Positions 18,470 through 29,147 of a stretch of DNA of 64,000 nucleotides are shown piece by piece. The position numbers were made by a program, and so were the translations under genes. Position 1 is the stretch's first letter. Each line of letters opens with the position of its first letter. Where the stretch lies: contig CM030939.1 of NCBI GenBank assembly GCA_018136815.1, positions 3,031,419-3,095,418 on the forward strand, written 5' to 3'. The notes below the pieces were generated by a model. The model did no database searches. It was not told where the DNA came from and was given only the letters and a program-made list of their open reading frames with translations. The DNA comes from Isochrysis galbana (taxonomy: Eukaryota; Haptophyta; Isochrysidales; Isochrysidaceae).

Positions 18470-19114
18470 ATGCTTCTGCACGGGTTGGGCGATTCGTATC
18501 ACTTCTCATTCTCCCTTTGTATTCTGGGCGAGTCGGGTGTTGGCAAGAGCCAGCTGGTCGCATGCACCCTGCCTGAGCCACCGCAGCTGCCTGAGTCGAC
18601 GGATGCGATTGCTGATCATGGCATTCGCACGAGGGCGCACACCTACGAGTCTCGCGGGGCGCGGTACCAAATACTTATGTGGGAAGTTCCTGGCGCACCG
18701 CGCTATCAGGGAGTGGCTGCACGATATGCATCCATGGCTGCTGGGCTTATCCTAGTCTTTGACCGATCGCGCCGAGCAACATTTGATCGAGTCCAGCTCT
18801 GGCTGAAGGCCGTCGAAAGCTCCAGCCCCAATCTTCCAAAAGTACTCGTTGGGAATAAATCGGATCTCACAGAAGAAGTTTCTTCTGCTGAGGCTGGTCT
18901 TCTTGCGCAGCAGCTTGAGTGCGAGTACTTTGAGACTTGTGCAACAAAAAATCAGGTGGTCCCCGAGGCCTTCTCAACTCTTATTGCCAAGGTGGTCGCA
19001 CAAATTCCGAACCCGCCCGAGCCCAGCCTGCTTTTGAAGAAACGAGTACAGATTGGAAAGCAGCTCGCAGAAAACAAAGCATTTCGTGCCGCACTGTTTG
19101 ACATGGCGAGCTAG
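18470..19114 (+). CDS. Divergent Rab/Ras-like small GTPase (214 aa)
   Basis: The start is the first ATG (MLLHGLGDSYHFSF). The P-loop is intact (LGESGVGKSQ), the guanine-specificity motifs are VGNKSDL and ETCAT, and the WLKAV helix is typical of Rab proteins. Switch II is unusual: WEVPGAPRYQG replaces WDTAGQERF, so both the DxxG aspartate and the catalytic glutamine are lost, which predicts poor GTP hydrolysis. The C-terminus (FRAALFDMAS) has no cysteine for prenylation, so ordinary membrane anchoring is not expected. No intron is needed. A copy of the recurrent GTTTGACCGCCCTA motif lies about 185 bp upstream. It is confidently a GTPase; the Rab subclass is not determined. Confidence 0.85.
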   Translation: MLLHGLGDSYHFSFSLCILGESGVGKSQLVACTLPEPPQLPESTDAIADHGIRTRAHTYESRGARYQILMWEVPGAPRYQGVAARYASMAAGLILVFDRSRRATFDRVQLWLKAVESSSPNLPKVLVGNKSDLTEEVSSAEAGLLAQQLECEYFETCATKNQVVPEAFSTLIAKVVAQIPNPPEPSLLLKKRVQIGKQLAENKAFRAALFDMAS

Positions 19115-19689
19115 CAATGTATCTCATGGGGAGTGGAGAGTAGAGCAATGCCCAACTATGGCAACATAGATTGTGGACCGTGATGTACGGTTGGAGCGGG
19201 AGATGTAAGAGTTCGGGGTTCGGCGGTAGTGGTGCTATGGGTGATCATGTGGGGGCAACTGCTGCAATATGCGTGTCCCCGCCCCATGTCTCCAAGCCGA
19301 ATCGCCTCGCCTCCCAATGTTGAAGTCCCAAGGTCGCGTTCCGTCGAGAGAGGACCATGCGACGTTTTATTTCATCCAATTTGAATTTTTCAACTATAAA
19401 ATACTAGTTTACAGTGGGTATTTATATTATATTTGCTATATAATGAGTTAGTATTGTAAATTGGTTATGGACATTTGATGGGGAAGAGCAGCGGAGGGAG
19501 GGAGCAGGAGGCGGGGTCGGCCGTCGGCCGACAACTCGCAACTCGCCTCGCGGGTTAATTAAGTTAAAGTTCATATTAATATCCCACCGTTCACTACATA
19601 ATGACCTGGGTCTCCACTGGCCAAATGCCAAATGGGGCGAGGGACACAAATCGAACAAAAGGCTAGAATATCCATTGCCGGACGAATAC

Positions 19690-20030
19690 ACACTCGACAA
19701 AAAAAAAACAACTTGACGAGATGGGGGTTAAACATCTCCCTAAGGCATCACGAGCGGCTAGCCGAAAACGCCAATGCCTAAATGGAAATGGGTCAGCGAA
19801 TCGTGAAAAATGATTCCCGATTCTACCTGCGACGACATGGGAACACCTAGCGAAGATATATACGTCGCCGATGGTAACACCCAGAGCGACACGCACATGC
19901 ACCATGATAAGCATATCACGCACAGACGCATAGAGCATAGATAGGCATAGGCACGGCCAACCGCTTCGCGGACCGACCGAATACCTGCCGGCTATGTGGC
20001 ATAGCTAGCCCGGTCACTCACTAGGGGGGT
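19690..20030 (+). pseudogene. Decayed LINE ORF2 fragment
   Basis: Broken frames encode TTWEHLAKIYTSPMVT and then ANRFADRPNTCRLCG, clearly homologous to NTWAHLAKLYTSPMVT and the zinc-knuckle region of the LINE at 25358-26910 and of the ORF2 at 4165-6438. Stops and frameshifts interrupt it. It represents only the region just before and at the C-terminal zinc knuckle. Confidence 0.6.
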
Positions 20031-20034
20031 GCGG

Positions 20035-20155
20035 AGGGCGAAATCGGTAATGGGCAAATGGAGGCCTAAATAAGCTTTCTATAGGTTCTGGTATGAGAGA
20101 TCAGCAAAAAAAATGGGGGATCCTCCGGCAAAATTTTCGAAAAATGGCCAATTTT
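20035..20155 (-). repeat. Inverted partner of the repeat at 13185-13310
   Basis: On the minus strand the order is: a TTTTTCGAAAATTTTGCCGG block, a poly-T run with TTTGCTG, AGCTTATTTAGG, then CATTTGCCCATT. It joins the decayed LINE fragment on its left. Confidence 0.55.
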
Positions 20156-20337
20156 AAGCCTCTGAAGACCAAGCGCTAAAAAGTATTCGGGCCCCCCTCC
20201 GGTATATTGCATAGCAGATGAATCCTCCACACATATGGGAGAATGCCCATGCATCGTAAAGATACTCGAAACCCCGAACGGTTTGGCCCGACATACGACA
20301 TAAATAAGTACTAGTAGTAGGAATAAGTAAGCCTACA

Positions 20338-20550
20338 ACTAAGTTTATACTTAGTTCGCCCATGGGGGGGCACGAGCCCCCCCCCCCCCCCCCCTCCTCC
20401 CCTGCCGTAGGGGAGGAACCACCCATGCCCCTGGCATGCCTGATGGCTTGCCAGGAGCACACTGCCATGCTGACCCATCCTCCTCCCCACAGGCTACAGG
20501 GTCGCCTGAATCGCGCGTCTTGGCCCCGTGTGGCCAGCCCATCGCTCCAA
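20338..20550 (+). mobile_element. 5' fragment of a non-autonomous LINE-derived element
   Basis: It begins AACTAAGTTTATACTTAGTT with a CCCATGG context and follows the usual segment order as far as CCAGCCCATCGCTCC. There it is cut by the A-rich start of a minus-strand LINE 3' end. Confidence 0.65.
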
Positions 20551-20865
20551 AAAAAATTCTTAATAGTCTCGCCGCGCGCGCGACCCTGCATAGCCTCTAT
20601 GCAGCCACGCCCGCTTCCCTTATCTCCCCTCCACCTGCCTTTCGGCTCGTCCTCTCGTGCTCTACCTAAGGGCTGGGTGTAGTGGGCTTCCGGTGGCAGA
20701 CGGTGTGTACCGATTCTCGATGGCTTTCCTCACTCCTTCTTCTTGCGCCATCCTCGGGCTACCGGCTGTTGCGTGTTTCCTCTTTGTATTGAGTGTTGGG
20801 CGCTTGCAGTTTATCGTATCTATGGGCATCCGTCCGGTGGGGAGCGGGTCGCGGCCTTGCATACA
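20551..20865 (-). mobile_element. LINE 3' UTR and tail, 5'-truncated
   Basis: On the minus strand the sequence ends GAGACTATTAAGAA followed by T residues, and is homologous to the LINE 3' UTRs at 33207-33430 (minus), 21110-21345 (plus) and 53879-54103 (plus). Shared boxes are GCGCGCG near the tail, CACGAGG, and CCGGTAGCCC-like words. No coding part is left. Confidence 0.7.
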
Positions 20866-21345
20866 AAGCACCTTACGCAAGGGGCGAACTTGAAATGAGC
20901 ACAAACCTTGCCATGGTAGCGCGAGCGCTAGGTATAGAAGCCAGATTGGCTTATTGGCTTAAACGCAACAACAACAGCTCGGCAACGCAAGAACCGAACC
21001 CGACCACCAAACCGATCGCCCGGCAAAACCTTAACACACCCCACCACGAAAAAACCGAAGGCAAACGAGAACTAACAACAAAAAAGGCCTTCGCGAAAAC
21101 AGACGCACTGAGAACCGGTAGCCCGGTGGCGCAGGAGGGAGAAGAGGACTAGACCACCGGGGACCGAGACACACCGCCTGCCACCGAAAGCCCCATTCAC
21201 TGGTCACTGGGCCCCTACGTAGTGCACGAGGGGACGAGCCGTGAGCGGCGGGTAGAGGGAGTGGGGAGGGACGCGGGCGTGGCTGCGAGCGAAAGTTTGT
21301 GCACAGCCGCGCGTGTGGTGAGGATATTAAGAAATTTTTTAGTAG
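20866..21345 (+). mobile_element. LINE ORF2 C-terminus and 3' UTR, 5'-truncated
   Basis: It starts with the end of an ORF2 frame (GELEMSTNLAMVARALGIEA, comparable to GNLTMSVNLKLIAQALDMVE at 33540 minus) and continues through the 3' UTR to GAGGATATTAAGAAATTTTT at 21345. It lies tail-to-tail with ORC3 and only about 130 bp from the ORC3 stop codon. Confidence 0.7.
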
Positions 21346-21475
21346 TATCATCATTTGCAATATGCAATATGCCAATTTTCGAGATTTTTCTATTCCCGTG
21401 CTCCTTGCAAGTTGTCTGCATTGCGCGGTCCAAGCTAACGGCACTTGCCATTTGCTCGTTGCACACAAGCATAAT

Positions 21476-24153
21476 TTAAAACACACACTTGTGGATAATC
21501 CCTCGGCTCAACTTGGAGCCCAATACAGCAAGGCCCGTCACCTCGAGGTCTTGCACAGCAAGGGCAAATCGAGCAACGAGCTCCGTGCGAGAGAGTTGAA
21601 GATGCTTAGCTGCTTGCACAACGACTTGATGCGATTCGAATGCCTCGAACGCCTCGAGCACACCTACTGACTTGGCTTCTTTCGACTGGAGCACATTGAA
21701 CACAGTCGCCACCGCCCAGCCTTCCGGCGAGGAACCTTTTGATCCTGCGTTGTTCATTCCTATCTTTTGCGAATTGCTCTCAGGCGTCGTAGAGGATCGA
21801 TGACTAGCCTTGCGGCTAAGGCCAGGCTTAGGCGGCGGCGTGTCGTATGTTTGTTGGCACGCATCATCCTCATAGTTGCTCATTCCAGCAGTATTTGTGC
21901 TCTGTTGTCTTGCTTGCTCTGTTGACAGCCTCGATCGTTTCCAACGATCCCCGATGGAAGCGCTAATAGGGCGCGCCGCGGACTGTCCAGCGCGTTTGCC
22001 GCTCTTGCGAAGAATTGACTTCAGAGCATCCTCCAGCACATGTGTTAGCGACGGCGACGAGTTCATCGCTAGTACGTCTGCATCGGCATCGCTATGTCTC
22101 CAAAGCTCGTTCAATGGGAGCATCTTTGGTGCGTCGATCTGAGCACATAATTCCGTCTCAATCCATCGGGCCAAGCTAGCGATAAAGGCAGTTTCGTGGC
22201 CGCCACTGCCGCCAATACGGCCCACGGCGGAAGCATTGCCAAGCATCGTCAGCCGTCTTTTCGAGGCACTCCATCCCCTTTGCGATGAATTTAGCTTAGG
22301 GGCAGTCAAGCCATGTGCAGTCGGCGCGCCGGCTTCGTCTGCGGCAGGTTGAGCGAAAGAAGCTCGAAGCCCGGTATGGAGGCTTGTTGCCAGCTGACTA
22401 GGCTCCGCCTCCGCATCATCCTTCAAATGCTTGAGGCAGCGGTCAACGGCACCTCGCAGGCGAAGGTTGTCGCTTGTGCCAAGCTGCCGCAGCTTGGTGA
22501 GTATCTGTTGCGTCGACCGCCACTGGCAAGCTGGTTTCCCTGACGCTAGCTCGAAGAAGACCGATTTTGCCGACGTGACGGAGCGGTTGGCACCAGGAAA
22601 AAGTTCGGAAGCTAGCTCGAGTAGGCAAATCAATGCTATCCGTTGATGGCGGCGGGCTAGCTGCTGCTCTCGCACCCACTTTGGCAGATACTCTCGCACC
22701 CAATCCCCAGCCTTGACGTTCGCCGATGACGTCGACCGGCCTCTGACTGGGGCGACAACTCCAGAGTCTAAGCTGTCATTGCCACAAAGTTCTTGGATGG
22801 ACGGTAGCCCGAGAATCTGGTCAATCTGAAACTGCCCGAGGGCGGAAGCAAGTGAGGCAAGGCCTGCCACTGCCTTCGGGGTGACATCTAGAGCCGGAAG
22901 GAAGGCCAGCGGCTCATTGGTGTGGTAGAGGAGGAGAGAATGGAGTAATTGAGAGACAAAAGTGCTTGCGGATCGATGTCCGTCTTCAATCGCCGCGAAC
23001 ATAACCTGCAACCACCGGGAGCATTGATGAGGGAATTTAGTGGAGCTAGCACAGCTGTGAACTGGTGAGCTCGCTAGGACCCTCTTGCAATCTTTGTAGC
23101 TCCGACGGGCTGCGCGGAACGGTGACAACACGGACTCACCTCAAGGCTAGCAGCTGAAGGGTGCGGCAGCCATGGAGAAAGGAGAAGTCGGACAGCCACA
23201 CGCTCTACCGACTGTTCGGTTGACCGGAGCGAGAAGCTTTGCACGTGCAGATGGAGGAGGGCACGTCTCTGCAGTAGGCTGCTGAGGCCACCGATGCCAT
23301 CCGGTGCACCGGAAAGGAGCGGAATGATGAAGGAGATCGGAAGTTGCGATCTGCCGTCGATGGATCGCACAGAGGAGCAAGCATGGACGAGGTCATCAAG
23401 CAAGCCAGGGGCGAAGTGCTCAGCATCCTCAATCAAGACAATGAGTGGCAAGACTTTTGTCCTCTGCATGCAGGCTTTTCCAGAAGTACCCGCAAGGCAT
23501 GTTTCTGTGAGAGTCTCAGCGTTGGATGAAGCGGTGCACGCCGGGGACTCTGCCTCGCCATCAGCCTCGTCTTCGTCCATTGCAATCCTATCTGCATACC
23601 ACCCAGAGAGCACTGCAAGGTCAAATGCACAAGCAGCATGAATGTGAATGTTTGGACCGAGCATTTGACTTACGAGCGATTTCATCGCCATCGTGATGTT
23701 CGCGCACTCGCGTGAGCGCAGAACAGCCACGTGCGGAGAGGAGTTGCTGTGGATGTGACGCAATAACTGGCGCAGCTGGAGGGCATAATCTGCGCTGGCG
23801 AAGTGCACCACAGCTGCAGGCAGCTCAATGGACGGAGAGGGGGTCCATTGCCGGACGGCAGCTCGGATTCCCTGATTTCTAGCTATGTTCGTCGTGTGAA
23901 GAAGCCGCGACTTCGCGCTGATGAAGCCGCTGATCTCTCGGAACGCCGCAACATTGAGAGAATCGAGCGCCTGATCAGCTTCCATCTGCAGCCGCGCAGC
24001 GCACGAATTATACGCGGCCCATCGCGCCGCGGCGAAGCCCGCGCCCTCAAGCTTATCAATCTGGTTGAAGCCACCGCACGGAATCCGCGGGCTCTTCGAC
24101 GGGTTGTACGCGCAGTACCGGGTGTCGACTGCCATCGCCATCGCGCCGAGCAC
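21476..24153 (-). CDS. ORC3: Origin recognition complex subunit 3 (ORC3), 847 aa
   Basis: Two exons, 24153..23140 and 23005..21476, are separated by a 134-bp intron (GTGAGT donor, TTGCAG acceptor, phase 0). Exon 1 holds the AAA+-like part of ORC3: AAVVHFASADYALQLRQLLR, VAVLRSRECANITMAMKSLV, and the degenerate Walker B segment PLIVLIEDAEHFAPGLLDDL that is characteristic of ORC3, with no Walker A. Exon 2 continues with SASTFVSQLLHSLLLYHTNE. It ends in a winged-helix-like C-terminus (SRTELVARFALAVQDLEVTG, then LAVLGSKLSRGIIHKCVF). The middle contains a long Ser/Lys-rich insert (about residues 640-740), making it longer than the roughly 700 residues of animal ORC3. The product works in the nucleus in ORC, loading MCM helicase at replication origins. 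The shared upstream element at 24262-24304 may be its promoter. Confidence 0.85.
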
Positions 24154-24261
24154 GCCAAGTGGGGAGTGTGGGCCCTCCTCGCGCGCAAAGTGGTTTCGCG
24201 CCTTCGCGCGCCCTCTTCTCTTTCGCTATCTTATTTTGTGCTGGTCCCCCTTTTGACAAGT

Positions 24262-24304
24262 GCCCGAATGAATGAGTTTTGTAGTATAAGTGATGTCCAT
24301 AGTC
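24262..24304 (-). promoter_or_regulatory. Upstream element shared with the gene at 1225
   Basis: On the minus strand ACTATGGACATCACTTATAC is followed by TACAAAACTCATTCATTCGG, about 110-150 bp before the ORC3 start codon. See the partner at 1158-1196. Confidence 0.4.
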
Positions 24305-24569
24305 AATCGGGATCTCGTGGCTCTCTCGAACCTTCGTCCTCGCAAGACTCATGCTACGACTCATCACGTACTCGCTAGTAGCCTACAGCCATCCTATGAG
24401 CGTAGCTAAGTCTGTCATCGAATGCTCTGGTCTCGTTTCGACTCTAATGGGAGGGAGAGGAGCAACTCCTCAGAGAGGAGCTGTGGGGAAGGAGATGTCT
24501 GAGTGGGGGCGCTATACCCTTGCGCTAGGCATGGGCAGCGACGCCGCCTCAAGACATGTCCTCCCTCTT

Positions 24570-24955
24570 GTCTTGAGTCGAAATTTTTGGTGCTTGAAGC
24601 AGAGGGCAAGGGGGTTTGTGCTTTGTGCTTCTTGGGTTAGTTGTAGTTGGAAGAGGGAGTGGGAGAGGGAGTGAAGTGTTGGAAGAGGGCCCAAGGCAGG
24701 GCACTGAGTTGTAGGTAATTGTGGCCCACAAGAGTGGGGTGAAAACGTGAAGTGTATCAACAAGGGTCTTGAGTTGAAATTTTTGGTGCTTTGAACAGAG
24801 GGCGAGGGGGTTCGTGCTGTTTGGGTTGGTTCTAGAGGGAAGGGAGAGTAGGAGAGGGAGTCAAGTGTTGAAGGAGGGCCCAAGGCAGGGCACTGAGTTG
24901 TAGGTTCTTGTGGCCCACAGGAGTGGGGTGAAAACGAGAAGTGAGTCAACATGTT
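24570..24955. repeat. Tandem duplication with a period of about 190 bp
   Basis: Two units, each opening with CTTGAGTYGAAATTTTTGGTGC and closing with GGGTGAAAACGWGAAGTG. The internal block GGCCCAAGGCAGGGCACTGA occurs at about 24689 and 24879. The duplication lies between ORC3 and a LINE ORF1 fragment. Confidence 0.75.
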
Positions 24956-24959
24956 GAAA

Positions 24960-25342
24960 AACAGAGGCACAAGTTGCTCTCCGTAGGAGATTGATGGTTG
25001 TGAAGTGCCCTCCTATGTTGGGTGCACTGATGGTAGAGGTTTCCACCATGGGGAGGGCAGCTCAGCTGCCCTCCCACATGAGGTGCTCTTGGGGTGGGAG
25101 GGTTTCCCACTGTTGGAGGGGGTCTCAAAGACCCCCTGCATGCTACGCAGAGCCATGGGGGCAACCTGTTCGGTGCCAGTGCTCGCCACCCCGCGCGCTT
25201 GCGCGGGCGTGGTTTGGATGGGCTGGATGGGCTCTGAGAGGGCTTTCTGACGAGCCGCCTCGGGCGGCATGGGGCGTCCCAGGTGGGGCGCGGTGGCGAG
25301 GGTCGCCTGGGGCTCGGGAGCGGTCGCGGCACGCTCCATAGT
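24960..25342 (-). mobile_element. LINE 5' end with ORF1 fragment; its leader continues at 26911
   Basis: The start codon is at 25339 (MERAATAPEPQATLATAPHL). The frame resembles the disordered N-terminus of ORF1 at 2754, down to a GGHFTTINLL segment comparable with GGHLTQQSILGAFAP, and a stop interrupts it near 25010. Its hairpin leader (AAACTATTGTTATAGTTT) has been split: half is at 25343-25357, and the remainder lies beyond the inserted LINE at 26911-26930. The fragment is cut at its 3' side by the tandem repeat. Confidence 0.7.
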
Positions 25343-25357
25343 TCAAACTATAACAAT

Positions 25358-26910
25358 AAAAAAGAACATCTGAAGATTCAGGGCTACACACCTACCGTCT
25401 ACAGGACTTTCCAGCTCTATTCCCATCGCCCTTATCTCCCCTCCCTCCACCTCCTCGCCTGCCCCCCTTCTTTCCTTTTTCTTTGGTTTCCGGGGTCCGA
25501 CCTCTGTGCACTACATGAGGTCTGGTTTGGAGTGTGGGGTCCGGGCGGGCCTTTTGGTCTTACTCTCGCGTATGTCTTGTCCTCCTAGCCGTGTTTTGGT
25601 GGTTGGGTCCCGTCTAGGTCGCGTTGCCTCTAGTGGTGTCCTCTCTTGTTGGTTGCATAAGTGATTCATTCGTCCTCTTCGCCTCGCTCCACGGTCCCTT
25701 GGACAGCGTGCGCGATCCCCAGTTTGGCGGCTAGCTTGGCTAGCTCCTCGCTGGGTTTGAGCCCACCTTTGTCGCTTATGTGAAATACAGGTCTTAAGTC
25801 GCCTAGATCTATCCTTTTCTTGGGTTGTCTCCCCATGCCCGCTTGGGCTGTTCTCGCCGAGTCGGTTTCGTACGCGAATAATAGAGCTTTACACAGAACG
25901 GTGTATCTTTCTATTACTCTTATCAGTATTGATTCTTCCGAGAAGTCTATGTTGTCATAATGGATTCTATAGAAGTCCGTTATGATATACCTCCACGCTA
26001 TCATATATAGAGTGTACAACGCTTTTTCGGGGCGTCGCCCTTCGGGTATATGAAAAGGTTGTCTATGATGGTGTCTTCCCTGCTCCGTTCAGCTTTGGGT
26101 GTGAATCTCGCGATTATATTCAGCGCGTCAAGTATTCTGGTTATCCCTGTGCATTCACCTAGGTGCGTCGAGGATTCGTTCGCCGCTCTGCATATGCGGC
26201 ACGTGCTTGCTCTATCGGGAAATCGATTGTATGTGCCCACTCGTCTATGTGTTATGTGTTTGAAGTGTAAGTGTGTGTCACGCGCCGTCACCATAGGGGA
26301 CGTGTATAGCTTTGCTAGATGCGCCCATGTGTTTGCTGGTATTTGGAGTTTCTCCTCCCATTTGGTTGGCCCCGCGAGGCGTTTGCGCTTGCGGCTTGCC
26401 TTCTGGAGGGCTGCGGTAAGATGTGCTACTCCCGTGCCGTCAAGTGGTGTCTTGCCGTCTAGAGTGTTTTTGTCGGCTAGTGGGTACTCAAGTCTCTCTA
26501 TGCGCACGTCGTACGTTCTCCCCGATTTATATCCGACCATTTCGAATGTGCCTACGATCGGTAGGTGGTCCGAGGCGCCTTTCCCCGTGAAGAGTGCCGG
26601 GTGAGGGCCTATCGTTTGCCAGTTGATGTTGGAGCGTGTTATTGGCGTGTATATCCTATCTATCCGTGTGTGTACGGTCCCCGAGAGACGTGTGAAGCCT
26701 CCTAGCTTGCTTCCGTTTACCAGTTTGGGGGGTGCGCGGGCGTGGCCCGCTGGCTCCTGTGCCCACCTGGCTGGGAGGGTCGTCCTGGCGCGGCCGCTTC
26801 GGCGACAGCGGCGTGTCCATGAGTCCTTCGTCCATCGCGGCGAGGGCAGCGGCAGCGAGAGCGGGCGGCGGCGCGCGCTCCATGACCCTATCAGTTTACT
26901 GATATAGTTG
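25358..26910 (-). mobile_element. LINE lacking reverse transcriptase, with 15-bp target-site duplication
   Basis: The direct repeat (minus strand ATTGTTATAGTTTGA) lies at 26925-26911 and 25357-25343. The element reads 5' to 3' on the minus strand: hairpin TATCAGTAAACTGATA (about 26890-26905), ATG at 26883 in the ATGGAGCGCGC context, a short ORF1 start (MERAPPPALAAAALAAMDEG), the C-terminal end of the APE-type endonuclease, then a direct jump to the ORF2 C-terminus with its zinc knuckle, a 3' UTR and a T-tail. The whole reverse transcriptase is missing. It inserted into the leader of another LINE, about 20 bp from that element's start codon. Confidence 0.85.
25666..26720 (-). pseudogene. Endonuclease tail fused to ORF2 C-terminus (reverse transcriptase deleted)
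   Basis: The frame carries RLSGTVHTRIDRIYTPITRS and GKGASDHLPIVGTFEM, the C-terminal signature (SDHxP) of APE-like LINE endonucleases. It passes straight to TKWEEKLQIPANTWAHLAKL, HLHFKHITHRRVGTYNRFPD and the knuckle CRICRAANESSTHLGEC (C-x2-C-x8-H-x3-C). A frameshift near 26010 moves it into the final frame (MIAWRYIITDFYRIHYDN), which ends at 25666 with an acidic tail. The endonuclease lacks its N-terminal half, so no enzyme activity is expected. Confidence 0.7.
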
Positions 26911-27635
26911 TCAAACTATAACAATAGTTTGGAGCTGCTTCAGAAGAAAGGTAGACATCACGTGACATGGTCCTTCGTGCTCGGCTGCTTTGTGGCACCG
27001 AGGGCGACGTGGAGCGTCATCAGATGCGACCTGAAAGATCGCCGCAGCGTCCTGCGGTTCCAAATCGGTCAGTAGCTGCCTTCACCGTAAAGGCGTGCGC
27101 CGAGGCCGCAAGGCTGATAAATTTGGCTGCTGGTGCTGGGGTGGATCCTTTTCAAATGATGCGTGGTGGGTCGCCCTACTCAAGCTGAGTAGCGAGAAAC
27201 CGCCAGCGGTGCGCCCAGCCGACAGTGGTAGGTGTTAGCCCAGAATCTTCGGACATTTTTGTAGAAGGATATGACGGCGCACGCAAAGCCTCAATGCCAC
27301 TTCAGTTTGAGATTGTCCGAACTTGCTAATACGATTGTCCGAACTTGCTAGACCTTGCACATTAGCATAATGTCGGTATGGGTTGTGTGTTGTGTCGAGA
27401 AAGCGAGTTTCTTGTTTGTGAGAGCAACAGACCATCTCATTTAAATCTATCGACTGTGTGAGCTGTACCATGAATACAGTAGCGAGACGCTACTTCTTAC
27501 TTGCCATAGTGAATTTATTCGTCGCTTGCGTGCTAGCCACGCTATTGGCTGGTCGATACTTTGTTGTCGTGGACGTCCCACTTTGCGATCCAGGTCTCAC
27601 CTCTGCATGTGGTAGCTGTAGTCTTTTACTGAGTC

Positions 27636-28325
27636 TCATCCAAGAGCTTTTGCAGCCGCTTCCTTGCGAGCGAGCCGTCGTGCCTTCTTGGCCTGAAAAG
27701 CGTTCTTGCGCCTCTCAACCTCCTCCGTGGGTAGAGAAGCCACCCTCTCCTTTCTTCGCAGACGCCGCTCCTTCTTGATCTTTGCTCGGCGCTCCTCAGC
27801 CCGAAGCCTGCGCGCCTGCGCTTTCTGCTTGAGGCGCTCGTTCTCATCGTGCGTCCTCATACCCTTGCGGCATTGGGCTAGGATCTTCTGGAACCGATCG
27901 CCCTTCAGGAACTCCACAAAGCTCTCATACGTATGGAAGGCCATCTCTGGCAGTAGTCTTGTCTTGTAGATGGTGCTGTTCGTCCCCTTAATCTTCTGCA
28001 CAAAGTGCTTTCGCTCCCATTGTTTGGTGTTTGCACGCCTGCGGGCGGCGTCAGCTTTTTCTTCCTCCGTCATCCCCTCCCCTCCCTCGCCCTCGTCACT
28101 CTCCTCATCCTCGCCTGCCGACTCGAGGTCGCTCTGACCGGCCTTGTCCTCCTCTTCGTCCTCCTCCGAGCTCCAGTTGCGTCCCTCCTCCGACTCATCG
28201 TCAGAGGCATCGCTCTCGCTGTGGTCGGCGCCGCCCACACCGCCGCCAAATGTCACCACCCGGCCCCCGCGGTGCGGCTTCGAGCCGCGCGCCCCGCCCC
28301 CCTCCGATTGGCTGCGGCGGCCCAT
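27636..28325 (-). CDS. Acidic/basic low-complexity protein of unknown function (229 aa)
   Basis: The start MGRRSQSEGGGARGSKPHRG is chosen because the open frame upstream is noncoding in composition. Residues about 35-95 are highly acidic (DASDDESEEGRNWSSEEDEE). A central ordered stretch follows (QWERKHFVQKIKGTNSTIYK, then LLPEMAFHTYESFVEFLKGD). The C-terminal 80 residues are a very basic charged helix (LRAEERRAKIKKERRLRRKE, then NAFQAKKARRLARKEAAAKA). This acidic-then-basic layout is common in nucleolar or chromatin proteins, so a nuclear role is plausible. A small frame on the opposite strand (27458-27778, with one hydrophobic segment) overlaps the 3' end and is probably spurious. The interval 26935-27630 otherwise holds only a short direct duplication (ATTGTCCGAACTTGCTA near 27315 and 27333). 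Confidence 0.65.
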   Translation of the reverse strand: MGRRSQSEGGGARGSKPHRGGRVVTFGGGVGGADHSESDASDDESEEGRNWSSEEDEEEDKAGQSDLESAGEDEESDEGEGGEGMTEEEKADAARRRANTKQWERKHFVQKIKGTNSTIYKTRLLPEMAFHTYESFVEFLKGDRFQKILAQCRKGMRTHDENERLKQKAQARRLRAEERRAKIKKERRLRRKERVASLPTEEVERRKNAFQAKKARRLARKEAAAKALG

Positions 28326-28761
28326 GGCGACGCGGACGGCCACCGCGTCCGGGCGACTTCCACGCCCGAAATAGACGAGTAACGCACCCGAAAATAGACC
28401 ATCGTTCCTTGCATTTTTCCAATTATTGACCCCCCCGTCTCCTATTTGTCTGTCTCTCGCTCCCATTCCCATTCCCACTCCCTCCCCCTGCTCCCATTCC
28501 CTGGATCACAACATATGTCTCCAAAGAGTACATACACACAAACCTTGAACCACAATCAAAGAATCCAGACATCCAGACCGTGTTCCTGTTCCTGCGGATG
28601 CGGATCGAGACGCGGAGACCGAGGAGGGCCAAGGTCCGAGGCCGAAGCCGAGGCGGGCCGAGGGTCAACGTGTCGCGTGTCGATGTCGATATGTGTGATG
28701 TGTCAACTGTCAACGTACTTTTTCAGCGTCCATGATAGCCTATATAATAGTAGTAAAATAA

Positions 28762-28834
28762 CTGAGCATTAGTCATTAGTACCACTACGTACTCTCACTA
28801 GTCACTAGCCCGGTACTAACACGACAACCCTCGT
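28762..28834. repeat. Dispersed repeat, partner of 124-176
   Basis: Same order as at 124-176, with AGTCATT and CACTAGT duplicated. It lies in the gap between divergent genes. The stretch 28835-29140 contains nothing else recognised. Confidence 0.6.
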
Positions 28835-29147
28835 CTCTCCGCGCTCCGCGAGGGAAAGGACGCGATCTGCGCTCCGAGATCAGCCACGCGCCCTCCCACG
28901 CTGCCCCGCCATGCCCTCGGCCCCTAGTCCCCTCGTCCCCTCGCGCCAGGTTCTTTCCCTCGGCGTGCAGTCCGTCGCCTCCGGCCGTTATATATTCCCC
29001 CACGAGCACGAGCGCGAAAACAAAAACGAAAGCGTTTTTGGGTCTGTGTGTTGAATGGCGTCGAAAATGTTCATACTTCTTATCAGATTCTGTCTAATAT
29101 ACCCATTTCCAGTAGAATACCCTAACTAAAGATCGCGTGATAATGAT

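Noticed and set aside
24960-26935. Head-to-tail LINE tandem array
   Set aside because: The split hairpin leader and the exact 15-bp duplication show that one element inserted into the other, not a tandem.
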